From VXNE01 sp965261535 (GTDB lineage Bacteria; Pseudomonadota; Gammaproteobacteria; Pseudomonadales; Azotimanducaceae): a stretch of 64,000 nt of DNA. Position 1 is the first letter of the stretch; every line of letters starts with the position of its first letter. Below the pieces are notes generated by a model that searched no databases, was not told the origin of the DNA, and saw nothing but the letters and a program-made list of their open reading frames with translations. The position numbers and the translations under genes are program-made. The DNA is taken from NCBI GenBank assembly GCA_965261535.1, contig OZ253469.1, positions 2,356,001 to 2,420,000 of the forward strand, read 5' to 3'. Positions 1-9,086 of this stretch are shown one piece after another.

Positions 1-541
1 CACCCATGTTGACGGTAACGCTAGCAGATGACCGCCAACTCTGCCCCGGATTACTGATCTCTATGGAGACGACAGGATGGTCTTCCGTTGCCCCGAACTC
101 AGCGGGATTCAAACGAACATTCGCGGCGGCAACGCTGCTTAGATGTCCAGAAGCGTCTCCTTCAGCCGTTAGTCGGAGGGAGGTTGTAATCGTCTCGGTT
201 TGAATGACCACATCGGCACAGGATTTGTTTAGGGCTTCTGTAATCAAATCGATGCACTTCTTGCAAATGTCGAAGTCTTCCCTGATGGCGTTCAAGTTGG
301 AGAAGTCCAACGCCGCCCGTACTGGCGTCAGGTTGATGGATGCGTTGCCGCCGAACATCGTAATCCGCAAGCCGGCTTCCGACTGCAACCCGTTTGGCGA
401 AACATGCATATCGGCCGTTTGCAGCGCAAATGGATACTCCGCCCGGACGCCCGTATAGATGCGCTGCTGCAGTTCCGGCGCTTTAGTTACAGATCGAACA
501 ACGGCACGGCGAATTCCGCCGCATACCCGATACTCATCCAC
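1..541 (-). CDS. hypothetical protein, 3' end outside the window
   Basis: One minus-strand frame stays open from a TGA at 586-584 to the window edge, about 190 codons, and its translation looks like a real mixed alpha/beta protein. A short Cys-rich stretch reads DFDICKKCIDL. I do not recognise the family and assign no function. The start is uncertain. A GTG at 541 has a weak AAGG upstream, and the first ATG is only at 409. The same frame is open again above the TGA (718-587), so the gene may be the tail of an interrupted longer gene. The carboxy end is not in the window. Confidence 0.45.
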   Translation of the reverse strand, partial: MDEYRVCGGIRRAVVRSVTKAPELQQRIYTGVRAEYPFALQTADMHVSPNGLQSEAGLRITMFGGNASINLTPVRAALDFSNLNAIREDFDICKKCIDLITEALNKSCADVVIQTETITTSLRLTAEGDASGHLSSVAAANVRLNPAEFGATEDHPVVSIEISNPGQSWRSSASVTVNMG

Positions 542-921
542 CCGAGGGTCGCCTTCATTTCTGGTGCCTAGACCTACCAACAATCATCGAGGCGGTCCCT
601 TGAAACGATATGGGTATTCCGCTGCTTGGTTCAAGCGCCGCGGGACGAGTCGCTCCGTTAGAAGCTCGCCCACATCCGCGCCTGAACTTGCCAAATCGTA
701 CTGCTTCGCAAAGTCATTTCACCAAGTTCACCGCCCCATTGTAGCGTGTCCCCGCTGTGCCCAAGCTTTCTCCGATGGTAGATGTAGTGACGAGGCTCTC
801 ACGCTTGGAGGCACAGGTCGGATTGATTCGGGGCCCAATGCGTCGAGTAAAAAGATTCCTTCCGCAGACAGGCGACTTGTCGCATCATCGGCGACCATTG
901 CGCGTAACGAAAGGAGACGCC
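542..921. other. gene-less stretch of about 380 bases
   Basis: No convincing complete gene lies between the truncated minus-strand gene and the hydrolase at 922. The minus strand holds a 44-codon open stretch at 718-587, in the same frame as the truncated gene and ending at the TGA 586-584. It has no usable ATG of its own and may be a remnant of a longer ancestral gene. The ribosome binding site AAGGAG of the hydrolase is at 911-916. I see no repeat, RNA gene or clear promoter. Confidence 0.4.
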
Positions 922-1884
922 ATGTCTCTCGGAATCAAGCCCTTCGAGCGCGGCTTGCACGATCTCGGGTCCGGCGGCTACGCATGGCTGCAACCCGACG
1001 GAGGCTGGGGCTGGAGCAACGCCGGGCTGATCGTTTCCCAAGGCCAAGCGCTGCTCGTCGACACCCTGTTCGACGTCAGGCTGACGCACGAAATGCTCAA
1101 TGCCATGCGCGCAGCCGACCGCGCGGCGGCTCACATCGACACCCTCGTCAATACGCACGCCAATGGCGACCACTGCAATGGCAACGAACTCGTCGCGGAC
1201 GCCGAGATCATCTCTTCCCGGGCGACTGCGGAGGAACTCGCGAGCGAGTCGCCCGAACGACTTGCCGAGATGATGCGGCGCGCGCCGGATATGGGGGAGG
1301 TCGGCGAGTTCCTGCAGTACTGCTTTCAGGATTTCGACTTCGAAAACATACGACAGACGCTACCAACGCGTACCTTCGAAGACACGCTGCGAATCGCCTG
1401 CGGCGACAAGGATATCGTGCTGAAGCAGGCAGGCCCTTGCCATACGCGGGGCGACATTCTCGTCCATGTCCCGGCGGACAAGCTGATGTTCACCGGCGAC
1501 ATCCTGTTCGTGGAGGGCCACCCGATCCTCTGGGCGGGCCCGGTAGGCAACTGGATCGACGCGTGCGATTACATGCTCGGCCTCGAACTGGAGACGATCG
1601 TTCCCGGACATGGCCCGATCACGGATCATCGCGGTGTCCGGGCGGTCCGGGACTATCTCGTTTATGTGCGCGACGAGGCACGGAAACGGTTCGACGCCGG
1701 CATGCCGATCTACGACGCCGCCATGGACATCTCCATGACGGACTACGACGCGTGGGGCGACGGCGAACGCATCGTCGTCAACGTCGCAACGCTCTATCGC
1801 GAATTCGGAGACGCAGCACCCAGTGCCGGACCCGCGGAGTTGTTCGCCCTTATGGCGAAGATCCACAAGGCGCGCCGCCGCTAG
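922..1884 (+). CDS. metallo-beta-lactamase-fold hydrolase
   Basis: The 320-residue protein has the metal-binding core of the metallo-beta-lactamase superfamily. The first motif is THANGDH (residues 78-84), keeping Asp83 and His84 but with Asn where the classical HxHxDH has its second His, a variant seen in some subfamilies. Further ligands are His in GPCHTRGD, Asp in MFTGDILF, and the late motif VPGHGP. There is no signal peptide. The start is the ATG preceded by AAGGAG at 911-916 with 5-base spacing. It stands alone, converging on the minus-strand flavoprotein at 1909. The substrate cannot be read from sequence; hydrolysis of a thioester or lactone is only a possibility. Confidence 0.85.
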   Translation: MSLGIKPFERGLHDLGSGGYAWLQPDGGWGWSNAGLIVSQGQALLVDTLFDVRLTHEMLNAMRAADRAAAHIDTLVNTHANGDHCNGNELVADAEIISSRATAEELASESPERLAEMMRRAPDMGEVGEFLQYCFQDFDFENIRQTLPTRTFEDTLRIACGDKDIVLKQAGPCHTRGDILVHVPADKLMFTGDILFVEGHPILWAGPVGNWIDACDYMLGLELETIVPGHGPITDHRGVRAVRDYLVYVRDEARKRFDAGMPIYDAAMDISMTDYDAWGDGERIVVNVATLYREFGDAAPSAGPAELFALMAKIHKARRR

Positions 1885-1908
1885 CTGATACAAATTCCCG
1901 AGGTCGCT

Positions 1909-2607
1909 TCACACAAACGTCGCAAGCTCCCCCAATCCATAACGTTCCAGCACGGGAACCTGCGCGTCCGGCGCGGGATAGCCGGCAACGACCAGGACAT
2001 AGGGGCGTTCATCGCGCGGGCGGTCGAGCAATGTATTCAGGAACCGCATCGGGCTCGGCGTGTGAGTCAGCGTAGCGAGGCCCGCGTTGTGAAGCGCGGC
2101 GATCAGCAGGCCCGTGGCGATGCCCACGGATTCGGACGTGTAGTAGTTCTTCAGGCGCTTCTCCCCCTCGCTCGCGCCACCAGGGACGAAACTGAATCGG
2201 CGCAAGAAGACGGCGATCAGTACCGGGGCCGTGGTAAGAAACGGCTTGTCGGCGTCAGTGCCGAGCGGGGCGAGAGCCTCGAGCCACTCCTTCGACGCGC
2301 GACGGCCATAGAACTCGCGCTCCTCATGTTCGGCCGCCTCGCGGATTGCGGCCTTCTTCCGAGGGTCGGTGACCACCACAAAGTGCCACGGCTGACGGTG
2401 GGCACCGCTCGGCGCGCTTCCAGCGGTCATAAGCGCATGCTCGACGACATCCCGGGGGACCTGGCGGTCAGAAAAGTCGCGTACCGTGCGGCGGCGGCAC
2501 ATGAGTTCGTAGAACTCGACCACCCTGGCCCTCATCTCGACTACAGGACGCTCCTCGAATACGAGCGGCGCGAATCCTTTCACGGCACGGCTCCAACCGG
2601 TTGTCAT
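1909..2607 (-). CDS. nitroreductase-fold flavoprotein, iodotyrosine deiodinase-like
   Basis: The 232-residue protein belongs to the FMN-dependent nitroreductase superfamily and resembles the animal halotyrosine dehalogenase IYD over its whole length. FMN contacts are suggested by RRRTVRDFS (38-46) and SAPSGAHRQPWHF (64-76). The IYD substrate-lid triad Glu, Tyr, Lys, spaced 4 and 21 residues apart in the animal enzyme, is present here as Glu96, Tyr100 and Lys121. The family reductively removes halogen from mono- and dihalotyrosine. The ATG at 2607 is the first Met after parA ends, and a longer start would run into parA. It lies downstream of parA, where parB is normally found. Confidence 0.85.
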   Translation of the reverse strand: MTTGWSRAVKGFAPLVFEERPVVEMRARVVEFYELMCRRRTVRDFSDRQVPRDVVEHALMTAGSAPSGAHRQPWHFVVVTDPRKKAAIREAAEHEEREFYGRRASKEWLEALAPLGTDADKPFLTTAPVLIAVFLRRFSFVPGGASEGEKRLKNYYTSESVGIATGLLIAALHNAGLATLTHTPSPMRFLNTLLDRPRDERPYVLVVAGYPAPDAQVPVLERYGLGELATFV

Positions 2608-2686
2608 GGCTACGCGATTGTAGTTCCTGGAACGGCTTGTCCCCACCAGGCCGGAAGGCTGACGCCACAAAAACAGTGGGGCGCTG

Positions 2687-3454
2687 CTAGCCCGCAGCTG
2701 CGTGCTTCGCGGAAATTTCTTCCGCGAGCGCCATGTAGGCTGTGGCGCCGGTCGAGCGCCGGTCGTAGAAGATCGCCGGCAGCCCATGGCTCGGCGCCTC
2801 TGCCAATCGCACGTTGCGCGGGATGACCGTGCGGAATACCTGCTCGCCGAAGTGGTCGATCAACTGGCGTGACACCTCAAGCGTGAGGCGGACGCGCGGG
2901 TCGTACATCGTCCGCAGGACGCCTTCTATCGCCAGCCCCGGGTTGCCGCGCTCGCGCGCCCCCGCGATGGTGTCGAGCAGCGCTACGAGGCCTTCGAGGG
3001 AGTAGTACTCGCACTGCGTCGGGATCAGCACCGCGTCGGCGGCCATCAACGCGTTCGCCGTCAGTATGTTGAGCGCGGGCGGGCAGTCGATGATGACATA
3101 GTCGAACCAGGTCGATGCCGGCGCCAGGCACTTGCGCAGTCGCTCGACGCGATCGTCGACCGCGAGCAGTTCGACCTCCGCCGCCGTCAGGTCCGCGTTG
3201 GAAGGCGCCAAGGCGATGCCCGCCACGCATTCGACCGCGATGTCTTCCAATGGGACCTCGCCCAAAAGCCATTCGCAGGTCGATTTGCCTGGCGCCTCCT
3301 TGTCGATTCCGCAACCTATCGTCGCGTTGCCTTGCGGGTCCAGATCGATAAGCAGCATGCGCGCCCCCGACAGCGCGAGGGATGCAGACAGGTTGACGCT
3401 GGTTGTCGTCTTGCCGACCCCGCCCTTCTGGTTCGCCACCGCTATGACGTGCAT
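2687..3454 (-). CDS. parA: chromosome-partitioning ATPase ParA (Soj)
   Basis: The protein has 255 residues and is a deviant Walker A ATPase. KGGVGKTT lies at residues 10-17, including the signature Lys. A LIDLDPQGNA motif follows, then VIIDCPPALN. ParA binds DNA non-specifically when ATP-bound and moves ParB-parS complexes during segregation. The start overlaps the end of rsmG by 13 bases, consistent with one mnmE-mnmG-rsmG-parA transcript. The expected parB partner does not follow. The next gene in the same direction is the deiodinase-like flavoprotein, 79 bases away. ParB must be encoded elsewhere or be absent. Confidence 0.95.
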   Translation of the reverse strand: MHVIAVANQKGGVGKTTTSVNLSASLALSGARMLLIDLDPQGNATIGCGIDKEAPGKSTCEWLLGEVPLEDIAVECVAGIALAPSNADLTAAEVELLAVDDRVERLRKCLAPASTWFDYVIIDCPPALNILTANALMAADAVLIPTQCEYYSLEGLVALLDTIAGARERGNPGLAIEGVLRTMYDPRVRLTLEVSRQLIDHFGEQVFRTVIPRNVRLAEAPSHGLPAIFYDRRSTGATAYMALAEEISAKHAAAG

Positions 3455-4029
3455 GGGTCGTCCAGACGTTGGACTTCCGTTATGTACCGCAACGGCTCGC
3501 CTACGCCTACGACAACCGCCTCGGAGCGTCGGATTCGTCCGCCCGGGAAGACGAGTCCTGCCAGAGAAGACGAAGACTGCAACAACGCGCGCCCCTGCGG
3601 CTTCAGAAGGCGCCGCGCGATCTCCCAGGCCATTGGCGGTTTCACCACCGCACGGGCGGTAACGGTGTCGAACGGCGCGTCAGGATTGAACTGACGGGCG
3701 TCCTCCAGGACGACCTCGGCGTTTTCGATATCCAGTTCGATCAGCACCTGACGCAAGAACCGGGCCTTCTTTCCGCTGCGCTCTATCAAGGATACCCGCC
3801 ACTGCGGCCCGGCGATCGCCAGCGGGATGCCCGGAAACCCGGCACCCGAGCCGACATCCGCAAGCCGCGCACCTTCGACCCACGGCACCAGGGACAGGCT
3901 GTCCGCGATGTGCCGCGTCTCGATGCGGTCGACGTCTCGCCGGCTGACGAGGTTATAGGCGCGATTCCAACGCCGAACGAGCTCGCCGAACGCATCGAGA
4001 CGCATTCGAGCGCGCGCGTCGAGATTCAC
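3442..4029 (-). CDS. rsmG: 16S rRNA (guanine-527 N7) methyltransferase
   Basis: RsmG uses S-adenosylmethionine to methylate G527 of 16S rRNA. The SAM-binding loop is DVGSGAGFPGIPLAIA, preceded by a WNRAYNLVS motif and followed by GKKARFLRQV, all family hallmarks. The GTG at 4029 gives 195 residues and overlaps the mnmG stop as GTGA, a translational-coupling arrangement. An in-frame ATG at 4005 is the alternative but has no better ribosome binding site. The 3' end overlaps the parA start by 13 bases. Confidence 0.94.
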   Translation of the reverse strand: MNLDARARMRLDAFGELVRRWNRAYNLVSRRDVDRIETRHIADSLSLVPWVEGARLADVGSGAGFPGIPLAIAGPQWRVSLIERSGKKARFLRQVLIELDIENAEVVLEDARQFNPDAPFDTVTARAVVKPPMAWEIARRLLKPQGRALLQSSSSLAGLVFPGGRIRRSEAVVVGVGEPLRYITEVQRLDDPCTS

Positions 4030-5990
4030 GCGGTTCGACGCGCCGCGCGCTCTCCGACTGGTGGAGGTTCTTCTCTGGCCGGGGCAATCCCGCCGCGGCC
4101 TGATGATGTCCCGCGCTGGGCGACGAGCCGCTTCGCATGGATCAGGAGCAGCGACAGGGCCGCCGGCGTAATCCCGGGAATCCGGGATGCCCGCGCCAGC
4201 GTCGGCGGCTGCGCCAGCGAGAGCTTTTCCTTGAGCTCGTTGGACAACCCCTCGATGTTCTCGTAGTCGAGCTCGCGAGGCAGAGCAACGCCCTCGGAAG
4301 CCTTGACCTTGGCGATCTCTCGATCCTGGCGCTTGATGTAGCCGTCGTACTTCGCCTGCACCTCGGCCTGTTCCAGGGCCACCAACGGAATATCCGCATC
4401 CACGGCTTCGACAGCGCGCAGGTTCGCGGCGGTCACGGCGGGGCGCTTGAGATAGTCGAACAGGTTCGTTTCCTTCGCTACGGCTTCTCCGCATCGAGCT
4501 TCGAGTCGAACGCCGAGTCTGCTGCCCGGGACCAGGGACGTAGCCTTCAGTGCTGCCGTGGCCCTCCGGATCGCGTCGCGCTTTGCCTCGAATTTGCGCC
4601 AGCGCTCACCATCGACCAGGCCGAGTTCTCTCGCGACCGGCGTCAGTCGCAAGTCCGCGTTGTCCTGGCGCAGTCGGAGCCGGTACTCCGCGCGGCTGCT
4701 GAACATGCGGTAGGGTTCATTCGTGCCGAGCGTGACGAGGTCGTCCACCAGCACGCCGATGTACGCCTCATGCCTCTGCGGCGTCCACGGGTCGCTGCCC
4801 GCCACCTTCCGGGCGGCGTTCAGCCCGGCCAGCAATCCCTGCGCCGCCGCCTCTTCGTAACCTGTTGTGCCGTTGATCTGGCCAGCGAAATAAAGCCCCG
4901 AAACCGCCTTCGTCTCAAGCGATGGTTCGAGTCCGCGCGGGTCGAAAAAGTCGTACTCGATAGCATAGCCCGGCCGGGTGATCCACGCATGTTCGAAACC
5001 CTCTATGCTCCGGACCAGCGCGAACTGCACTTCGAAGGGCAGGCTCGTGGATATGCCGTTCGGATAGAGTTCGTTCGTGTCGAGGCCCTCCGGTTCCGCA
5101 AAGATCTGGTGCGAGGTTCGGTCGGCGAAACGCACGACCTTGTCCTCAATGGACGGGCAATAGCGAGGTCCGACGCCTTCGATTTTCCCCGCGTACATCG
5201 GCGAGCGGTCGAGTCCGCTCCGTATGATCCGGTGCGTTTGCGCGTTCGTGGCGGCGATGTGACAGGCCACCTGGCGCGGATGCTCGCTTCCATCCGAAAT
5301 AAAAGACATCGCCGGACACGGTTCGTCGCCCCACTGCGGTTGCATGCGGGTGAAGTCGACGGTATCCCCGGCGATCCGCGGCGGTGTGCCGGTCTTGAGC
5401 CTGTCTACGGCGAACGGCAACGCACGCAGGCGCTCGGCAAGGGCGTTGGAGGCTGGGTCGCCAGCACGACCGCCAGCGTGGTTCTCCAGCCCAATATGGA
5501 TGCGTCCGCCAAGAAACGTCCCTGTCGTCAACACGACGGTGGGGGCGGAGAACGCCAGTCCCATCGCCGTCAGGACGCCCTCGACGCGGCCCTTGCGGAT
5601 CTCGATGTCGACGACCGACTGCTGGAAGATGGCAAGGTTCTCCTGCGCTTCCAGCACGCGGCGTATCGCGTTGCGGTAAAGCGTGCGGTCCGCCTGGGCG
5701 CGCGTCGCGCGCACGGCGGCGCCCTTGCTCGCATTCAACGTGCGGAACTGAATCCCGGCCGCATCCGTCGCCAGAGCCATCGCGCCGCCCATCGCATCGA
5801 TCTCCTTGACCAGGTGACTCTTGCCGATGCCGCCTATCGCGGGATTGCAGGACATCTGCCCAAGGGTCTCTATGCTCTGGGTCAACAAAAGCGTGGTTGC
5901 GCCCGTCCTCGCCGCCGCCAGCGCGGCTTCCGTCCCGGCGTGGCCGCCGCCGACAATGATGACATCGTAGGTTTCGCTATGGAGTCTCAT
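4026..5990 (-). CDS. mnmG: tRNA uridine-34 5-carboxymethylaminomethyl modification enzyme
   Basis: The 654-residue FAD protein (GidA) partners MnmE in adding the aminomethyl-type side chain to wobble U34 of certain tRNAs. The dinucleotide-binding motif IVGGGHAGTEAA lies at about residues 12-23. The family signatures GQMSCNPAIGGIGKSHL and the YDFFDPRGLEPSLETK region are present, and a helical tail contains SRIPGITPAALSLLL. The length is close to the usual 630. The start ATG at 5990 lies 29 bases after mnmE. The last residues form a basic, Pro-rich extension not needed for the fold. The stop overlaps the rsmG start. Confidence 0.97.
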   Translation of the reverse strand: MRLHSETYDVIIVGGGHAGTEAALAAARTGATTLLLTQSIETLGQMSCNPAIGGIGKSHLVKEIDAMGGAMALATDAAGIQFRTLNASKGAAVRATRAQADRTLYRNAIRRVLEAQENLAIFQQSVVDIEIRKGRVEGVLTAMGLAFSAPTVVLTTGTFLGGRIHIGLENHAGGRAGDPASNALAERLRALPFAVDRLKTGTPPRIAGDTVDFTRMQPQWGDEPCPAMSFISDGSEHPRQVACHIAATNAQTHRIIRSGLDRSPMYAGKIEGVGPRYCPSIEDKVVRFADRTSHQIFAEPEGLDTNELYPNGISTSLPFEVQFALVRSIEGFEHAWITRPGYAIEYDFFDPRGLEPSLETKAVSGLYFAGQINGTTGYEEAAAQGLLAGLNAARKVAGSDPWTPQRHEAYIGVLVDDLVTLGTNEPYRMFSSRAEYRLRLRQDNADLRLTPVARELGLVDGERWRKFEAKRDAIRRATAALKATSLVPGSRLGVRLEARCGEAVAKETNLFDYLKRPAVTAANLRAVEAVDADIPLVALEQAEVQAKYDGYIKRQDREIAKVKASEGVALPRELDYENIEGLSNELKEKLSLAQPPTLARASRIPGITPAALSLLLIHAKRLVAQRGTSSGRGGIAPAREEPPPVGERAARRTA

Positions 5991-6019
5991 GGGCGCTTGT
6001 CCTTTGCCAACGGCGTAGC

Positions 6020-7363
6020 TTATTTCCCTATGCAGAAGCTGGCAAAGATTTCGCCCAACAGGTCGTCCGCCGAAACGCGCCCCACGATCGCGCCCAGATG
6101 GTCGTGGGCCTCTCGCAGGTCTTCCGCGACCAGCTCCCCCTGGTTGCCTGCCAGGCGTTCCCGGGCGGCGGCGAGCGCCTCATCGGCGGCCGCGAGAGCG
6201 TCGAGGTGTCGCGCCCGCGCCGTAAAGATGCCTTCACCCGCCCGGTAGCCTGCGGCATGCTGTATCTCTGCGGCAAGCGCGTCGATGCCTCCCCCGGTCA
6301 ACGCACAAATGCGCACGACGCCCGGCGCGAGGCGCCCGGTCGGCCGTCCGCTCAGGTCCGCCTTGTTGCTGGCGATGATCGATGCGGTCGCATCGGGCGC
6401 GGTGCAAGAGCTCGCGCTCTCTCCGGCCTTCTTCCCGCTCGAAGCGTCCCGGTCGTCCACCACCCAAAGGACGACATCCGCCGTTGCCATCGCGCGTCGC
6501 GCGCGGTTTACGCCCTCCGTCTCCACGGCATCCGTTGTGTCTCGCAAGCCAGCGGTGTCGACCACGCGCACCGGCATGCCATCGAGGTCAAAGTCGGCAT
6601 TCAACGTGTCTCGCGTTGTTCCCGGCACGTTTGTGACGATGGCGCGATCTTCCCCGGACAGCCGGTTCAACAAACTCGATTTTCCCACGTTCGGCGCGCC
6701 CGCGATGACGACGTTCAAGCCATCTTGCAGAAGCGCTCCCTGGCGGGCGTCGGCGCGCAAGGCGGAAAGGCGTTTTCGCACCGCGTCCAGCCTGTCGCCG
6801 ACATCCGACTCGGAAAGAAAGTCAATTTCCTCATCCGGAAAGTCGATGGCGCTCTCGCAAAAGACGCGCATTTCAAGAAGCTGTTGCGCGATCGCATGCA
6901 CGCGCTTCGAGAACTCGCCCGCGAGAGAGCGAAGCGCGCCACGCGCCGCTTGGCGCGTGGCGCTGTTGACGAGATCGAGGACCGCCTCCGCCTGGGCCAG
7001 GTCTATCTTGCCGTTGACGAAAGCGCATTGCGTGAACTCGCCCGGGCCAGCGCGCCGAGCGCCAAGGGACAGCACCCGTTCAAGCAGCATGTCGAGCACC
7101 ATCGGGCCGCCATGCCCCTGCAGTTCCAGCACGTCCTCGCCGGTAAACGAATGCGGCCCCTCGAACCGGATCGCAATGCCTTGATCAAGCGCGACGCCGT
7201 CCGAGTCGCGAAAACCGCAAAAGACCGCCCTTCGAGGTGTGAGATCCCTGCCCGTCAGCGCCTGCGCTATTTTCGGGGTCAGGGGCCCGGACACGCGCAC
7301 AATGCCGACGCCGCCCCGCCCAGGGGCGGTCGCGACCGCAGCTATGGTATCGACAGTCGACAT
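6020..7363 (-). CDS. mnmE: tRNA modification GTPase MnmE
   Basis: The 447-residue protein (TrmE) has an N-terminal formyl-THF-binding domain, a helical domain with an inserted G domain, and the C-terminal CIGK motif whose Cys is typical of the family. G-domain motifs are GAPNVGKSS (G1), DTAGLRDT (G3) and NKAD (G4). It forms the complex with MnmG that modifies wobble uridine. The ATG at 7363 follows yidC by 16 bases and mnmG starts 29 bases after its stop, so the three probably share a transcript. Confidence 0.97.
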   Translation of the reverse strand: MSTVDTIAAVATAPGRGGVGIVRVSGPLTPKIAQALTGRDLTPRRAVFCGFRDSDGVALDQGIAIRFEGPHSFTGEDVLELQGHGGPMVLDMLLERVLSLGARRAGPGEFTQCAFVNGKIDLAQAEAVLDLVNSATRQAARGALRSLAGEFSKRVHAIAQQLLEMRVFCESAIDFPDEEIDFLSESDVGDRLDAVRKRLSALRADARQGALLQDGLNVVIAGAPNVGKSSLLNRLSGEDRAIVTNVPGTTRDTLNADFDLDGMPVRVVDTAGLRDTTDAVETEGVNRARRAMATADVVLWVVDDRDASSGKKAGESASSCTAPDATASIIASNKADLSGRPTGRLAPGVVRICALTGGGIDALAAEIQHAAGYRAGEGIFTARARHLDALAAADEALAAARERLAGNQGELVAEDLREAHDHLGAIVGRVSADDLLGEIFASFCIGK

Positions 7364-7379
7364 GGCGCACGCGCGACGA

Positions 7380-9086
7380 TCAAGCGTTTTCCGCCTTCTC
7401 GATCCGATAGTTCGTAAACCATTGCTGCGCCATGGAAAGGAGGTTGTTCACCAGCCAGTACAAGACGAGGCCCGACGGGAAGAACATGAACAACACGGTA
7501 AACATGATCGGCATCATCTTCATCATCCGCGCCATCATCGGATCCGGCGGCGTGGGACTGAGAAGTTGTTGCGCGTACGTTGAAATGCCCATCAGGATGG
7601 GCAGGATGAAAAACGGGTCCATGGCCGAAAGGTCGTGCACCCAGCCGAAAAACGGCGCCTGGCGCAGTTCGACGCTCTCGTAAAGCACCCAGTACATGGC
7701 GATCAGCACCGGCATCTGCAACACCATCGGCAGGCAGCCCCCGAGCGGGTTCGCCTTTTCTTTCCGGTACAGCTCCATCATTTCCTGCGACAGCTTTTGA
7801 CGGTCGCCCGCATGGCGCTCCTGCAGGCGCTTCATCTGCGGCGCGAGCTTTCGCATCTTCGCCATCGACTTGTAGCTCGCGGCGGAAAGCGGATAAAGGA
7901 GCAGCTTGATCACCAGTGTCATCAGGATGATGGCCACGCCCCAGTTGTGCGCGAACGACTGAATGATTTCGAGCAGGCGGAAGAGCGGCACTGCCAGCCA
8001 CCAGAGGATCCCGTAATCCACCGTGAGGTTCAGGTTCGGCGCTATCTCTTCCAGTCGTTTCTGATCCTTGGGGCCCGCGTAGAATCCCGTGCCCACCACC
8101 GACATCCCGCCCGGCGGGACGGTGAATGCAGGGCCCGTAAAGCCGACGATGTAGGTCCCGTCTCCACGGCGATTCGGATAGCCGTAATATGTATTGACAT
8201 TGTCCGGGTTCGCAACCCAGGCACTCAGAAAGTAGTGCTGCAGCATTGCGATCCAGCCGCCTCTCACCTCCTCGCGAAGCTCCTCGTCCTCGAGATCCTC
8301 GAAGTCCACCTTTTCGTAGCGCGAGTCGACGGTAGTCAACGCGGCGCCCAGATAGGGCCTCGGGCCGAGATTGAACCCCCCCCGGGCTTCCGGCAACGTC
8401 GCATCCCGCTTGAGTTGCGCGAAGAGGTTCGCCGTTATCGGTTGAGCGCGCCGATTGTCTATCGCGTACTCAAGCTCGACGTAGTACGAAGCAGGATCGA
8501 ACCGGAAGCGTTTTTCCACGACGATGCCGTCCTGCTCATGGCGCAGGACGACTTGCTCAGGCTGTTCCTCGATCCGGTAGGACCGAAGGGCCGAGGTGTA
8601 GCGAGGTCGGCCGGATCGCGAATCAATGCCATCCGGGCCGGCAAGGCCGCTCTGGGCGATGTAGGTGTGATCTGCCCGTCGATCGAGCAGCACAAAAGGC
8701 ATGTCGGGCTGGTCGAGACTGACGGGATACTGCGGCAGGCGCACCCCGACGATGTCACCGCCGAGCGGGTCGATCCACACCATCATCGTTGGCGTCGCCA
8801 CCTCGATCAGTCGCGCGCGCTCCACTGTGGGATCCCCCGCTTCCACTGACTCAACGGCGTCCATCACGGCTGTCGGCTCCGGCACATCGAAGTCGTAGCC
8901 CGTTGGCTCATCAACTTCCGAAGGCGCTTCCAGCAACGGAGCCGATTCCTCCGCCACCGGAGCTTCGGCGGGTCTCCCGGCTTGCCGACCGTAGTCCTGC
9001 TGCCACGCCAGCATGAGCAGGTACGCAGTGATGCCCAGTGCAACCAGCAGAATGATGCGTTGGATCTCGGCGCTCGGCAGGCTCAC
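7380..9086 (-). CDS. yidC: membrane protein insertase YidC
   Basis: The 568-residue inner-membrane insertase has an N-terminal signal-anchor helix (about residues 8-27), a large periplasmic beta domain of roughly 300 residues, and five C-terminal membrane helices. The conserved core includes NWGVAIILMTLVIKLLLYPL and the loop with QERHAGDRQKLSQEMMELY, followed by GGCLPMVLQMPVLIAMYWVL. The length and architecture match the proteobacterial long form. YidC inserts and folds inner-membrane proteins alone or with Sec. The start overlaps the yidD stop by four bases (ATGA). Confidence 0.97.
   Translation of the reverse strand: MSLPSAEIQRIILLVALGITAYLLMLAWQQDYGRQAGRPAEAPVAEESAPLLEAPSEVDEPTGYDFDVPEPTAVMDAVESVEAGDPTVERARLIEVATPTMMVWIDPLGGDIVGVRLPQYPVSLDQPDMPFVLLDRRADHTYIAQSGLAGPDGIDSRSGRPRYTSALRSYRIEEQPEQVVLRHEQDGIVVEKRFRFDPASYYVELEYAIDNRRAQPITANLFAQLKRDATLPEARGGFNLGPRPYLGAALTTVDSRYEKVDFEDLEDEELREEVRGGWIAMLQHYFLSAWVANPDNVNTYYGYPNRRGDGTYIVGFTGPAFTVPPGGMSVVGTGFYAGPKDQKRLEEIAPNLNLTVDYGILWWLAVPLFRLLEIIQSFAHNWGVAIILMTLVIKLLLYPLSAASYKSMAKMRKLAPQMKRLQERHAGDRQKLSQEMMELYRKEKANPLGGCLPMVLQMPVLIAMYWVLYESVELRQAPFFGWVHDLSAMDPFFILPILMGISTYAQQLLSPTPPDPMMARMMKMMPIMFTVLFMFFPSGLVLYWLVNNLLSMAQQWFTNYRIEKAENA

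Noticed and set aside
459..2075. 538-codon plus-strand open frame
   Set aside because: It overlaps the hydrolase gene in another frame, is Arg-rich and low in complexity, and has no recognisable domain; it is a high-GC shadow.
4137..6248. 703-codon plus-strand open frame opposite mnmG
   Set aside because: It is the antisense shadow of mnmG, which has clear family motifs; the composition is Arg- and Val-rich and unlike any domain.
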